Shown here one piece after another: positions 1 through 7,403 of a stretch of DNA of 64,000 nucleotides. The stretch lies in contig JBDHDH010000027.1 in assembly GCA_039591615.1 (NCBI GenBank), positions 18,849-82,848 of the forward strand, given 5' to 3'. How positions within the stretch are numbered: position 1 is the stretch's first letter; each line of letters starts with the position of its first letter. The stretch comes from JBDHDH01 sp039591615. GTDB lineage: Bacteria; Gemmatimonadota; Gemmatimonadetes; Gemmatimonadales; GWC2-71-9. The position numbers were made by a program, and so were the translations under genes. Below the pieces are notes generated by a model that saw only the letters and a program-made list of their open reading frames with translations, made no database searches and was not told the origin of the DNA.

Positions 1-652
1 CTTCCAGCACGGCTGTGGCCGGAGGTTGAACCGACACGATGTCGAGCTGTACGCCCATGGCTTGCGCAGCCTGGCGAACTCCAGCAGTCAGGCCGGGTAT
101 CGCATCCAGTAACCCACCGTTGATCAGGAACGCCATGCGTCTGAAGGCGGTGAGCTCGCGAAAGGCCACGAGATCTCGGCTGACGATATCGGGAATCGCC
201 ACATAGCTCAGGTTGGGCACCCCGCTCACACCGCTGTCCGCCGGCAGACCTTGGATCTGCGCATCGACGACGAATGCCGCCACGGTCGGCTTGGGCAGGT
301 CCGTACGCCCGGCTGCCACGTGGGAAGAGATCGGGCCCAGCGCAATGAGCACGTCGACTTCCGGATCGTCCAGGAGCTGGTTCACCGCGCTGCGTACACC
401 CACCAGCGTCCAGTCGGCTTGCCGCCGCTTCCCAGTGGGGAACTGGACATCGAATTCACCGCGCAACAAGTCACCGATCTCACTTTCGAATAGCGACCGG
501 ATCCGGTCGCTTTCCTCCCACGGGCCGTCCAACACCACGCCGATGCGAACCACCGGTTGCTGAGCTGGCGCTTGCCGAGGGAGTGCCACGATGGTCACGG
601 CACAGAGGAGCCCCACGCACAGGGGTGACAACGCACGGACCGCGATTCGCAT
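1..652 (-). CDS. Periplasmic substrate-binding-like protein, partial (runs off the left edge)
   Basis: 217 codons are visible from an ATG at 652; the C-terminus lies outside the window. Residues 1-32 are a Sec signal peptide: basic start MRIAVR, hydrophobic core, cleavage near APAQQ. The mature part opens with the strand VRIGVVLDGPWEE and alternates strands and helices (DVLIALGPISSH, RRMAFLINGG), the look of a type 1 periplasmic-binding fold as in ABC-type or BMP-type solute binders. I infer a secreted ligand-binding protein. No ligand can be named, and the partner genes would lie to the left of the window. Confidence 0.6.
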   Translation of the reverse strand, partial: MRIAVRALSPLCVGLLCAVTIVALPRQAPAQQPVVRIGVVLDGPWEESDRIRSLFESEIGDLLRGEFDVQFPTGKRRQADWTLVGVRSAVNQLLDDPEVDVLIALGPISSHVAAGRTDLPKPTVAAFVVDAQIQGLPADSGVSGVPNLSYVAIPDIVSRDLVAFRELTAFRRMAFLINGGLLDAIPGLTAGVRQAAQAMGVQLDIVSVQPPATAVLE

Positions 653-730
653 CTGTACTCCCGGTGTTATTACCATCCGGCAAATAGACCTGTTGCGCAT
701 CGAAAAGGCTAGCGTGCTTGCAGTTCGCCG

Positions 731-1069
731 TCACTCGCCCCGCTCGTTCTGTGTGACAATCAGCGCTCCCACGAGCTTTGCGACCAAGATTGCCAGGAAG
801 AACTGCCCGAAGACCGCCTCCACAGCCGAAAAGGCCCGGGCAGGGACGATCAGAACGAGCCCCACTCGAAAGAGCGTCCGTCGGTCGCTCATGACGTAGA
901 GGCCGCCGAGCAGGACGGCCGAGAAGAGGACCGGCAAGACGCGCCGGAGGCCTTGCACGTCGAGGAAGGGATGGACGAGAAACAACAGTAGCAGGGCCAA
1001 CAACAGGACGGTGAACTTGGTGGTCTCGAGACGTCGCGTGAAGAGCGGGGGCGATTGCGCGGCCATCAT
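731..1069 (-). pseudogene. Two-TM potassium channel family remnant with the pore deleted
   Basis: A 112-residue membrane protein in an open frame. Residues 1-75 give an N-terminal membrane region (TKFTVLLLALLLLFLVHPFL, then VLFSAVLLGGLYVMS). Residues 80-105 (FSAVEAVFGQFFLAILVAKL) look like the last helix of ion-transport-2 channels, which normally follows the TxGYGD selectivity filter. That filter and the helices around it are absent; the two halves join at about residues 77-80. Family members are usually near 200 residues or more, so roughly half is missing without loss of frame. I read it as an in-frame deletion product that cannot conduct ions. A short helical membrane protein of other function is possible. 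Confidence 0.5.
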
Positions 1070-1136
1070 GGTCCGACCTCGTCGACGGAGTTTCGATTCT
1101 CAGGTGCGCAATCTTACTCCCGTTTCGAACACGAGG

Positions 1137-1706
1137 TCACCCGTTGTAAATGAGCCCCCCTCGATCGCGGTACAGTTGGAGCACGGCCCTGGCTTCGTCT
1201 CTCAACACGCCCCGCACGATCTCGACCCCCCGATGCTCGATGTAGCGATAGGATTGGGGGAACACCGGCCCCTCGTCGAAATTGAGTAGGCTTGCGTCCT
1301 CCCGATGGGCACCGGTCACCACGCGCCTCACACCACTCCACAGGACCGCGCCGAGACACATGGCACACGGATCGCATGAGGTCACGAGCTCGTGGGCCGG
1401 CAACTCACTCAAGCCAAGGGAGTGGGACCCGAGCCGCGCTTGCGCGGTCATGAATGCCACCATCTCAGCATGGAGTGTCGAATTCTTGAGCGGGACCACG
1501 CGATTCATGCCGACGGCGATGAGCTTGCCGCTTTCCATCTGGAAGACTGCCGCCCCGAACGGCCCGCCCGTGTTCCACTGCACGTTCTCCCGAGCCATCG
1601 CGATTGCCAGTCGCATACGCTCTTCCGATGTGCGATACGGGCGCTCCCAATCGACCTGCGACTGAACCCAGTCGGGATAGAGCATGGCTGCGTCGAGTAA
1701 TGGCAT
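1137..1706 (-). CDS. Nucleoside/guanine deaminase-like protein (CDA fold)
   Basis: A 189-residue cytidine-deaminase-fold enzyme. Zinc-site motifs are intact: HAE in LKNSTLHAEMVAF near residue 80 (zinc ligand plus proton-shuttling Glu) and PCAMC in SCDPCAMCLGAVLWSG near residue 112 (two Cys ligands). The layout matches the guanine deaminase/tRNA adenosine deaminase group. The extended C-terminus (YRYIEHRGVEIVRGVLRDEA) favours a free purine or nucleoside substrate over tRNA, but the substrate is inferred. The start is the ATG at 1706; a GTG lies one codon upstream. The upstream frame on the same strand ends at 1710, so translation may be coupled. Confidence 0.85.
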   Translation of the reverse strand: MPLLDAAMLYPDWVQSQVDWERPYRTSEERMRLAIAMARENVQWNTGGPFGAAVFQMESGKLIAVGMNRVVPLKNSTLHAEMVAFMTAQARLGSHSLGLSELPAHELVTSCDPCAMCLGAVLWSGVRRVVTGAHREDASLLNFDEGPVFPQSYRYIEHRGVEIVRGVLRDEARAVLQLYRDRGGLIYNG

Positions 1707-1709
1707 CAC

Positions 1710-1905
1710 CTATCTCGCTTCGAATGAGCCGCAATGGCTCGCCAGCTGACCCCCGCCATTCTCATGGAATCGGAGCGTCGCCAACCTGGCGTCGCGCATC
1801 CCGAGAACGGCCCGGGCTTCCTTGCCGACCCACCGGCCTACATCTTCTACACCCGCCCCTGATCGATAGACGCTTGTGGGCCCTGGACGATACGAGGACT
1901 GACCC
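1710..1905. other. Unresolved interval between the deaminase and the YbjQ gene
   Basis: The minus strand has an open frame ending in TAG at 1710-1712, directly abutting the deaminase GTG-ATG start; its tail (GKEARAVLGMRDARLATLRF) looks protein-like. The plus strand has a 42-codon frame at 1734-1862. They overlap, so at most one is real, and neither has a convincing ribosome-binding site. It may hold the promoter of the plus-strand gene at 1906. Confidence 0.3.
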
Positions 1906-2235
1906 ATGATCATAAGCACGACTCACACCATTCATGGAGCCGAGATCGCCGAATACCACGGTATCGTAACCGGGGAGGCGATCCTGGGCGCCAACATCTT
2001 CAAGGACATCTTTGCCAGCCTGCGCGACATCGTGGGTGGCCGCTCAGCGGCCTACGAGGAGGAGCTCCGAAAGGCGAGGGACATCGCCATCGACGAAATG
2101 GCACTCGAAGCCGAAACACTGGGGGCCAACGCCGTCATTGGAGTCGATCTGGACTACGAGACAATCCAGGTCGGGGGCGGAGGAGGGATGCTCATGGTGA
2201 GCGCGTCCGGGACGGCGGTGCGGTTGGTGATGTGA
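1906..2235 (+). CDS. YbjQ/UPF0145 family protein
   Basis: A 109-residue protein of the YbjQ (UPF0145) family. It shows the usual N-terminal STTHTIHGAEIAEYHGIVTG, the central ANIFKDIFASLRDIVGGRS, and the C-terminal ETLGANAVIGVDLDYE followed by a glycine-rich turn (QVGGGGGM). Length is normal for the family, which forms pentameric alpha/beta rings and is often labelled heavy-metal-binding without biochemical proof. It is a single cytosolic gene transcribed away from the deaminase. The role is unknown. Confidence 0.85.
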   Translation: MIISTTHTIHGAEIAEYHGIVTGEAILGANIFKDIFASLRDIVGGRSAAYEEELRKARDIAIDEMALEAETLGANAVIGVDLDYETIQVGGGGGMLMVSASGTAVRLVM

Positions 2236-2310
2236 GGCGGGGCCTTCGGGGCCCATCCCGCTTCTCCCGCCGGGCGGGCGGGAAGCATCGGGAGGAAGCG
2301 GCGGCGGCTC

Positions 2311-3957
2311 TCAGAAGAAAAACCCCCGTCCGAACACTACGACCCAGCGACGGCCTTCGAATCCGTCGCCAAAGCGATACGCGACGTCGAGGCGGCCGAC
2401 GTTTGGACCGGAGGAACGTGTGGCCCCGAACCGGATGCCTGCCCCGATGTCGCCCCCAAACCGTGCCGGCTGGTCCGGATACCAGGCTCCGCCATAGTCC
2501 ACGAAGCCCGCGAACCCCACCCCGAGTAGGTTGAAGAGCTCGTCGATCACGAACGCCCGGTGCTCGATGGATCCCCACACCGCGCGCTCTCCGGTGAACG
2601 CATGAACATCGAACGCTCGCGGCCCGATGCCATGTCCCAGGTCGATCTCCTGGCCCGGCGGTGTACCCTTGCGGGACATGGCCTCCACGTGGAACACCGT
2701 GGCGCTCTTGCGAAGCGCCTGGGACACGAGGGTGAAACCCGCCCATACTTGACCTGAGTCGAGCCCGGCGGACGTAAAGAGCCCGTTGGCCTGGGCGGAG
2801 AATCGCATCCACTGCTTCCCCAAGATCGCGCCCGTCTGAAAGAATCCCCGCGGCCCTATGCCCCCGCGGTCATAACCCAAGGCTGTCGGCGCCAGCCACA
2901 TTCCGACGAGGAGTCGCGTGCTCAGGTCGATATCGACATCGCGGTCGAACCCGATGTAGTGGGTGGTGACCTTGTAGCGCGCCCTGTTGAGATCGGCGAA
3001 GAAGCCAACCGATCCCGTCACGGTATCGGGGATGGCGGACAGGCTGTCCGCTTTCGGGAAATACTCCTCCCGCTTGACCTGGCCGGAGATGCTGAGCCGC
3101 ACGTATCCGCCCGGGCTCGCGACGGGCGCATACGCGAACGTGCCCCGCTGATAAAAGAAACGCCGGCGAAACACCTGGGAGAGCTGGCCGTTTCGGAACT
3201 GCAACATGTCCCGCCGAGCGGCCGCGCCCTGCAGTTCGAATGCGGCCCGATCCTCGAGGGCGCGGAACGGCCGCGCGAAGGCCCACTGGCCCACCTCACC
3301 GTCGCTGAGGTCGTCGTAGAGTCCCGCCACGGAGAGTCGCGAGCCCAGCGGGCGGTCCCAGCGTCCCAGCAGGGTGACGGCGGTGCGGTCGGGTTCTTTG
3401 CGATAGGTGATGCCAGCCCATGCGCCCGAGCCGAGGACATTGCGTTCGAGCAAACCCGCCGACCACGAGAACGTCCCGCCGGTGGACCGACCGTTGAGAT
3501 TGAGGTCGGTGCTCCATCCGTCTCCGGTCCTGAGGTACACGGTGACCGAGTCCCCGTGCTGTACCGTGTCGGCAACGACGTCCCGAAAGATCCCCAGCGT
3601 TCGGAGATTTCTCAGCGACTCCTCGACCCGTGCCGAATCGTAACGATCACCGACCTCGAACAGCAGCTCCCGTTGGATCACGTAGGGCCGCGTGGTGAAA
3701 TGCAGCGCGTTGGCGATGCGGAAGAACGCGCTGGAACGCGCCTCGTCGGGATCAAAAACGTCGTGATTGACGATGACGATGCTGTCGATGACGGGCCCGC
3801 TCGTTTTCCCGCCGTCCTGCGCGAGAAGAGGGCAGAGGGCAGAGGGCAGAAGGCAGAAGGCAGAAAGTAGACGCCTGAAGAGGGCAGAAGGCAGAGGGCA
3901 GAGGGCAGAGGGCAGACTCCTGAAGGCAGAGGGCAGAGGGCAGAGGGCAGAAGGCAT
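2311..3957 (-). CDS. Omp85/BamA-like outer membrane protein with a repeat-encoded signal peptide
   Basis: 548 residues from the ATG at 3957. Residues 48-130 form one POTRA-like domain (PVIDSIVIVNHDVFDPDEA, then RVEESLRNLRTLGIFRDVVA). The rest is alternating beta-strands ending in an aromatic FGRGFFF, as expected for a 16-strand Omp85/surface-antigen barrel. With one POTRA it is nearer the small BamA/TamA-like or two-partner transporters than full BamA. Residues 1-46 are encoded by the heptamer array at 3825-3957 and read as 7-residue repeats (PSALCPL); RRLLSAFCLLPSALCPLLAQ makes a plausible export signal. Each repeat unit is 7 bp, so gain or loss of one unit shifts the frame. The frame stays open upstream to 4020, inside the neighbouring S23-type gene, so the true start is uncertain. 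Confidence 0.8.
   Translation of the reverse strand: MPSALCPLPSAFRSLPSALCPLPSALFRRLLSAFCLLPSALCPLLAQDGGKTSGPVIDSIVIVNHDVFDPDEARSSAFFRIANALHFTTRPYVIQRELLFEVGDRYDSARVEESLRNLRTLGIFRDVVADTVQHGDSVTVYLRTGDGWSTDLNLNGRSTGGTFSWSAGLLERNVLGSGAWAGITYRKEPDRTAVTLLGRWDRPLGSRLSVAGLYDDLSDGEVGQWAFARPFRALEDRAAFELQGAAARRDMLQFRNGQLSQVFRRRFFYQRGTFAYAPVASPGGYVRLSISGQVKREEYFPKADSLSAIPDTVTGSVGFFADLNRARYKVTTHYIGFDRDVDIDLSTRLLVGMWLAPTALGYDRGGIGPRGFFQTGAILGKQWMRFSAQANGLFTSAGLDSGQVWAGFTLVSQALRKSATVFHVEAMSRKGTPPGQEIDLGHGIGPRAFDVHAFTGERAVWGSIEHRAFVIDELFNLLGVGFAGFVDYGGAWYPDQPARFGGDIGAGIRFGATRSSGPNVGRLDVAYRFGDGFEGRRWVVVFGRGFFF
3825..3957 (-). repeat. Heptanucleotide array 2 (unit GCCCTCT on the minus strand)
   Basis: About 19 degenerate copies of GCCCTCT/GCCTTCT read on the minus strand, interrupted near 3868-3885 and 3918-3925 by diverged units. 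It starts about 8 bases after the stop codon of the S23-type gene and runs into the Omp85 coding sequence, encoding its signal peptide. It is reverse-complementary to the array at 4389-4520. Confidence 0.9.
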
Positions 3958-3964
3958 AGGGAGA

Positions 3965-4368
3965 TTAGCGGCGGTTCGTCGCACGCTTGATGCTCGCCAC
4001 GAGAATGGAGATGAGCTCATTCGCCTCAGCCGTCACGAGATCTGGGCTGGATGTCGCGCAGAGTTTCATCCGTCCCACCAGCGTTAGCCAAACGAGCGTC
4101 TCCCGCAGTTCCTTTAAACATGTCCGCATCTTGTGGGCAAAATCACGCTTGGATTCGGCTCCTTGCGCCTCGGCATAATTCGCCGCTGGCGATGTGGAAC
4201 TGCGGATGAGCTGCCTCGCAACGTGGCTGCCCAGCTCGTCCCTCGGTAGTTGGTACAGACAGATACAGCGAATTCAATCAGTCGATCCTCGAGATCTTGC
4301 CGACGACTGCTCCCCATCCTGCCACGCTCTAACCTGAGCGCATGATGAGCCAGTTCCAACACCCGCAC
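3965..4368 (-). pseudogene. Four-helix-bundle protein (S23/23S rRNA intervening-sequence family), frameshifted
   Basis: Two frames together rebuild an S23-family protein of about 130 residues. The first (GTG 4368 or ATG 4317) gives RQDLEDRLIEFAVSVC. After one frame slip near 4235-4245 the second gives LPRDELGSHVARQLIRSS, then SPAANYAEAQGAESKRDFAH and CLKELRETLVWL, closing with TAA at 3965-3967. These are the family's usual helix sequences. The family is known from ORFs inside 23S rRNA intervening sequences and as accessory proteins of diversity-generating retroelements. Here it is free-standing, with no rRNA or reverse transcriptase nearby, and is bracketed by inverted heptamer arrays. Either the gene is dead or the slip is programmed or an assembly error. 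Confidence 0.8.
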
Positions 4369-4388
4369 TGCGGACCTTAAGAACGCAC

Positions 4389-4520
4389 ACCTCTGCCCTC
4401 TGCCCTCTACCCTCTGCCCTCTACCCTCTACCCTCTGCCCTCTGCCCTCTACCCTCTGCCCTCTGCCCTCTGCCCTCTGCCCTCTACCCTCTACCCTCTA
4501 CCCTCTGCCCTCTGCCCTCA
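4389..4520 (-). repeat. Heptanucleotide array 1 (units CCCTCTG and CCCTCTA on the plus strand)
   Basis: Eighteen nearly perfect 7-bp units plus a partial one. The only variation is G or A at one position, in the order G G A G A A G G A G G G G A A A G G. On the minus (coding) strand the array begins at the glnA stop codon: TGA followed directly by GGGCAGA units. It reads opposite to array 2, so a transcript across both could fold into a stem of about 130 bp enclosing the S23-type gene. Confidence 0.95.
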
Positions 4521-5921
4521 GTACTTCCCCAAATACCTCCCTACCTCCCACCGGCTCACCATGGCCGAGTACTCGAGCCATTCCTGCCGCTTGGCTTCCA
4601 CGAACCGGCGGTAGATGTGCTCGCCGAGGGCGTCGCGAACGACCTTGTCTTTCTCAAGACAATCCAGAGCCTCGTGGAGGTCCCGTGGAAGCTCATCGAT
4701 CCGGTGCCGCCGACGCTCCCGGTAGCTCATGGTGAACATGTTCTTGTCCACCGGATCCGGTGGGGTCATTTGCTCCCGGATCCCGTCCAATCCGGCGGCG
4801 AGCTGCACCGAGAGCGCGAGATAGGGATTCGCCGACGGATCGGGCATGCGGAGCTCGCAGCGGGTCCCCTGCCCTCGCCGATCAGGAATGCGGATGAGCG
4901 GCGACCGGTTCCGCATGCTCCAGGCGAGGTTCGTGGGCGCTTCGTAGCCGGGCACCAGTCGCTTGTAGCTGTTCACCAGCGGATTCGTGACCGCGGCGAA
5001 CCCCTGAGCATGCTTCAGGAGTCCCGCGATGTAGCCCAAGCCCGTCTTGGAGATCTGCCACTTACCGTCGGGATCGTAGAAGGCGTTCTTGCCGTTCTCG
5101 AACAGTGACTGGTGCGTATGCATGCCCGATCCGTTCTGCCCTTCGATGGGCTTGGGCATGAACGTCGCCAGGAAGCCGTGTCGATACGCGATGTTTCGCA
5201 CGACAAAACGGAATGTCGCGAGGTTGTCGGCTGTCGTGAGGGCGTCGGCGTAGCGGAAGTCGACCTCGTGCTGCCCCGATGCCACCTCATGGTGCCCCGC
5301 CTCCACCTCGAACCCCATGTGCACGAGATCGTGAATGATCAGGCGTCTGATGGGCTCGGCCTTATCCACGGGTGCGAGATCGAAATACCCGCCCTGATCG
5401 TGGGTCTCCAGCAGGGTCTGGCCCCGCTCGTCGAGGTGGAAGATGAAGAACTCCGCCTCACAGCCCGCCATCATTTCGTACCCCATCTCTTTCGCCAGGT
5501 CGATCTGGCGCTTGAGGGTGAGGCGGGGACACCCGGCAAACGGGGTCTCGTCGGGGTTGTAGATATCGCAGATGAGGCGGGCTACTCGCCCGCCCTCGTC
5601 GTCGTACGGGAAGATCTCGAACGTGTCGAGATCGGGCTTGAGCACCATGTCGCTCTCCTCGATCCGGACAAACCCCTCGATCGAGGACCCGTCGAACATC
5701 ACGTCGCCCGACAACGCCTTTTCGAATTGGCTCCGCGGAACTTCCACGTTCTTGTTGATGCCCGTGATATCGGTGAACTGGAGACGGAGGAAGTCGACCT
5801 CGAAGTCGCGCGTGAGCGTCAAGACGTCGGTCTTGGAAGCGCCTCGAGTGTCGATGGCTTGGCCTCGAACCTGAGGCTTGCTGTCACGAACCGGAACAGT
5901 CAGGGCCTTTCCACGGATCAC
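4518..5921 (-). CDS. glnA: Glutamine synthetase, type I
   Basis: 467 residues; makes glutamine from glutamate, ammonia and ATP in the cytosol. Family motifs are in order: FDGSSIEGF near residue 76, EAEFFIF near 150, the HHEVASGQHE substrate region near 210, KPIEGQNGSGMHTHQS near 262 and the RIPDRRGQGTRCELRMPDP region near 345. The C-terminus is short (EVGRYLGKY) and lacks the tyrosine adenylylation loop of the beta subtype, so feedback or protein-mediated control is more likely than GlnE; that is inference. The start is GTG 5921, preceded by AGGAG ten bases upstream. The stop codon is the first triplet of heptamer array 1. Confidence 0.95.
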   Translation of the reverse strand: MIRGKALTVPVRDSKPQVRGQAIDTRGASKTDVLTLTRDFEVDFLRLQFTDITGINKNVEVPRSQFEKALSGDVMFDGSSIEGFVRIEESDMVLKPDLDTFEIFPYDDEGGRVARLICDIYNPDETPFAGCPRLTLKRQIDLAKEMGYEMMAGCEAEFFIFHLDERGQTLLETHDQGGYFDLAPVDKAEPIRRLIIHDLVHMGFEVEAGHHEVASGQHEVDFRYADALTTADNLATFRFVVRNIAYRHGFLATFMPKPIEGQNGSGMHTHQSLFENGKNAFYDPDGKWQISKTGLGYIAGLLKHAQGFAAVTNPLVNSYKRLVPGYEAPTNLAWSMRNRSPLIRIPDRRGQGTRCELRMPDPSANPYLALSVQLAAGLDGIREQMTPPDPVDKNMFTMSYRERRRHRIDELPRDLHEALDCLEKDKVVRDALGEHIYRRFVEAKRQEWLEYSAMVSRWEVGRYLGKY

Positions 5922-5979
5922 GATGACGCTGCTCCTGTAAGGAGGGGTGGGCTTGCACGGCGTGCCACTCGGACACCGA

Positions 5980-6009
5980 AGGCTAATTCGCTTCGTGTCT
6001 CACTGTCAA
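5980..6009 (-). promoter_or_regulatory. Possible sigma-70 promoter of glnA
   Basis: On the minus strand TTGACA (6009-6004) is followed after about 17 bases by a weak -10 (TTAGCC). It lies 60-90 bases before the glnA GTG in a 213-base non-coding interval. A TGGCAC 50 bases upstream of glnA does not have the spacing of a sigma-54 site. The -10 is poor, so this is tentative. Confidence 0.3.
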
Positions 6010-6134
6010 CGACAATTTGCAGAGAATGCAAGAACTGGATGTCACACTGGCAATGTTACATGGTCTTTGGGAGGGAATACTAGGTAGAATCGCACAATCT
6101 GCATGATATGGAAATCACGCAGATTGACAGGTGC

Positions 6135-6548
6135 TCACCCGGCAAGCGAATTGAGGAGGTTCCAAAGCTCCTGCGGTCGGGCGCCGAACACCTCCGAGAA
6201 CCGAGTCTGGATCTCGGGCTCGGACCACTCCAGAAACACCCAGCTCGAGAGGCGATGCACGTTGCTTGAGATGAAGTGGATGCGGCCCCGGACGGCACCG
6301 ACTTCCGGATCCTGGACCGTCTCCAGCAGCACGTCCCAACGGCTGTCTCCACGCACGAGCTCGCCCATCTGCCTGGCCTTGATCTGGCTGAGGGGGGGAT
6401 CGAAGCGAGAGGACGTCGACCGGCCGTCGCGGTTCGAGATCATGTCGCTACAGTAATGCCCCAAGAACTGGGACGCTAGCAGCGCCCTGCCCCGGTCGGT
6501 GACACAGGCGCACCTCCTATCGTGCTCCCGCAGCCCACAGCTACCCAT
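6135..6548 (-). CDS. Hypothetical cytosolic protein
   Basis: About 137 residues from ATG 6548; ATG 6443 and ATG 6602 are alternatives. There is no signal peptide or membrane segment. The C-terminal half has a compact mixed sequence (GRIHFISSNVHRLSSWVFLE, then FGARPQELWNLLNSLAG). I do not recognise the family. It is divergent from the zinc-ribbon gene at 6618; the 70 bases between them probably hold both promoters. Confidence 0.5.
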   Translation of the reverse strand: MGSCGLREHDRRCACVTDRGRALLASQFLGHYCSDMISNRDGRSTSSRFDPPLSQIKARQMGELVRGDSRWDVLLETVQDPEVGAVRGRIHFISSNVHRLSSWVFLEWSEPEIQTRFSEVFGARPQELWNLLNSLAG

Positions 6549-6617
6549 TGCTGGTCCTTTCGATACTTTACTTTCCCTACGTAACCCACAGACCAAAGCC
6601 ATGAGATTTCAACGACA

Positions 6618-7403
6618 ATGAGCACTCCATCCGCCAGCGCCGCCTCCACGAAGTGTCCTGGTTGCGGCCAGCCCGCCGCCGGGAAGTTTTGCAGTGCCTG
6701 TGGCACCCCCCTTCGCGATGCCTCGTGCCCATCCTGTCGCGCGCCCCTGAGTTCGGGCGCGAAGTTCTGTCACCGGTGCGGGAGCCCGTTGGGGGGCGGT
6801 CGTAAACCGGCGACGTCCTCGACGGCGTGGCTCGTGGCGGGTGCCGCGGTCGTCGGCCTGGTCGCCGTCTTGGTCCTCGCCGCCCTGCGCGGCCCCGGCT
6901 CCGCACCCGCGGCCGCTGCGCCGGGGGCCGGTGCACCGGGGGCCCTCCCCACCGGCAGTGCGCCCGTCGATCTCGCCAGCCTGACTCCCCGTGAGCGAGC
7001 CGATCGACTCTACGACCGAATCATGCGCGCCCACGAGCAGGGGGACACGAGCCAGATCAGAATGTTCAAGCCCATGGCGCTCCAGGCGTACGACATGCTC
7101 GGCGAGCTGGACAATGACGCGCGGTATCACGTCGGACTGCTCCATACCGTCACCGGTGATCCACAAGCGGCCCTAGCGCAGGCCGACTCGATGGACGCCG
7201 GCAACCTCATGGGTGCCATGCTGCGCCAACGCGCCGCCATTGCCCTCGGCGACGAGGGGGCCAGCCGGGGGGCCTACACCGCGTTCCTGGCCAACTACGA
7301 TCGCGAGATCGCCGCGAACCGACCCGAGTACGAAGCTCACCGATCTCTCATCGACAGTTTCCTGGCCGAGGCGCGGCGTGTAGCGGGCGGGGAGGGCTCG
7401 TGA
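6618..7403 (+). CDS. Double zinc-ribbon membrane-anchored protein
   Basis: 261 residues. Residues 13-58 hold two zinc ribbons: CPGCGQPAAGKFCSACG and CPSCRAPLSSGAKFCHRCG. A single hydrophobic span follows near 70-92 (WLVAGAAVVGLVAVLVLAAL), then a linker rich in Ala, Pro and Gly and a helical C-terminal domain of about 150 residues that resembles TPR-like hairpins (DRLYDRIMRAHEQGDTSQIR, ALGDEGASRGAYTAFL). It probably senses or scaffolds at the membrane, ribbons inside and helices outside. The function is unknown. It overlaps mqnD by four bases (GTGA), so the two are translationally coupled. Confidence 0.75.
   Translation: MSTPSASAASTKCPGCGQPAAGKFCSACGTPLRDASCPSCRAPLSSGAKFCHRCGSPLGGGRKPATSSTAWLVAGAAVVGLVAVLVLAALRGPGSAPAAAAPGAGAPGALPTGSAPVDLASLTPRERADRLYDRIMRAHEQGDTSQIRMFKPMALQAYDMLGELDNDARYHVGLLHTVTGDPQAALAQADSMDAGNLMGAMLRQRAAIALGDEGASRGAYTAFLANYDREIAANRPEYEAHRSLIDSFLAEARRVAGGEGS

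Noticed and set aside
1734..1862. A 42-codon plus-strand frame ahead of the YbjQ gene
   Set aside because: No ribosome-binding site and a competing minus-strand frame; kept as unresolved only.
3825..4520. CRISPR array
   Set aside because: Units are 7 bp with no spacers and no cas genes; these are tandem repeats.
5940..5975. Sigma-54 promoter for glnA (TGGCAC near 5965)
   Set aside because: GG and GC are two bases too close for a -24/-12 site.
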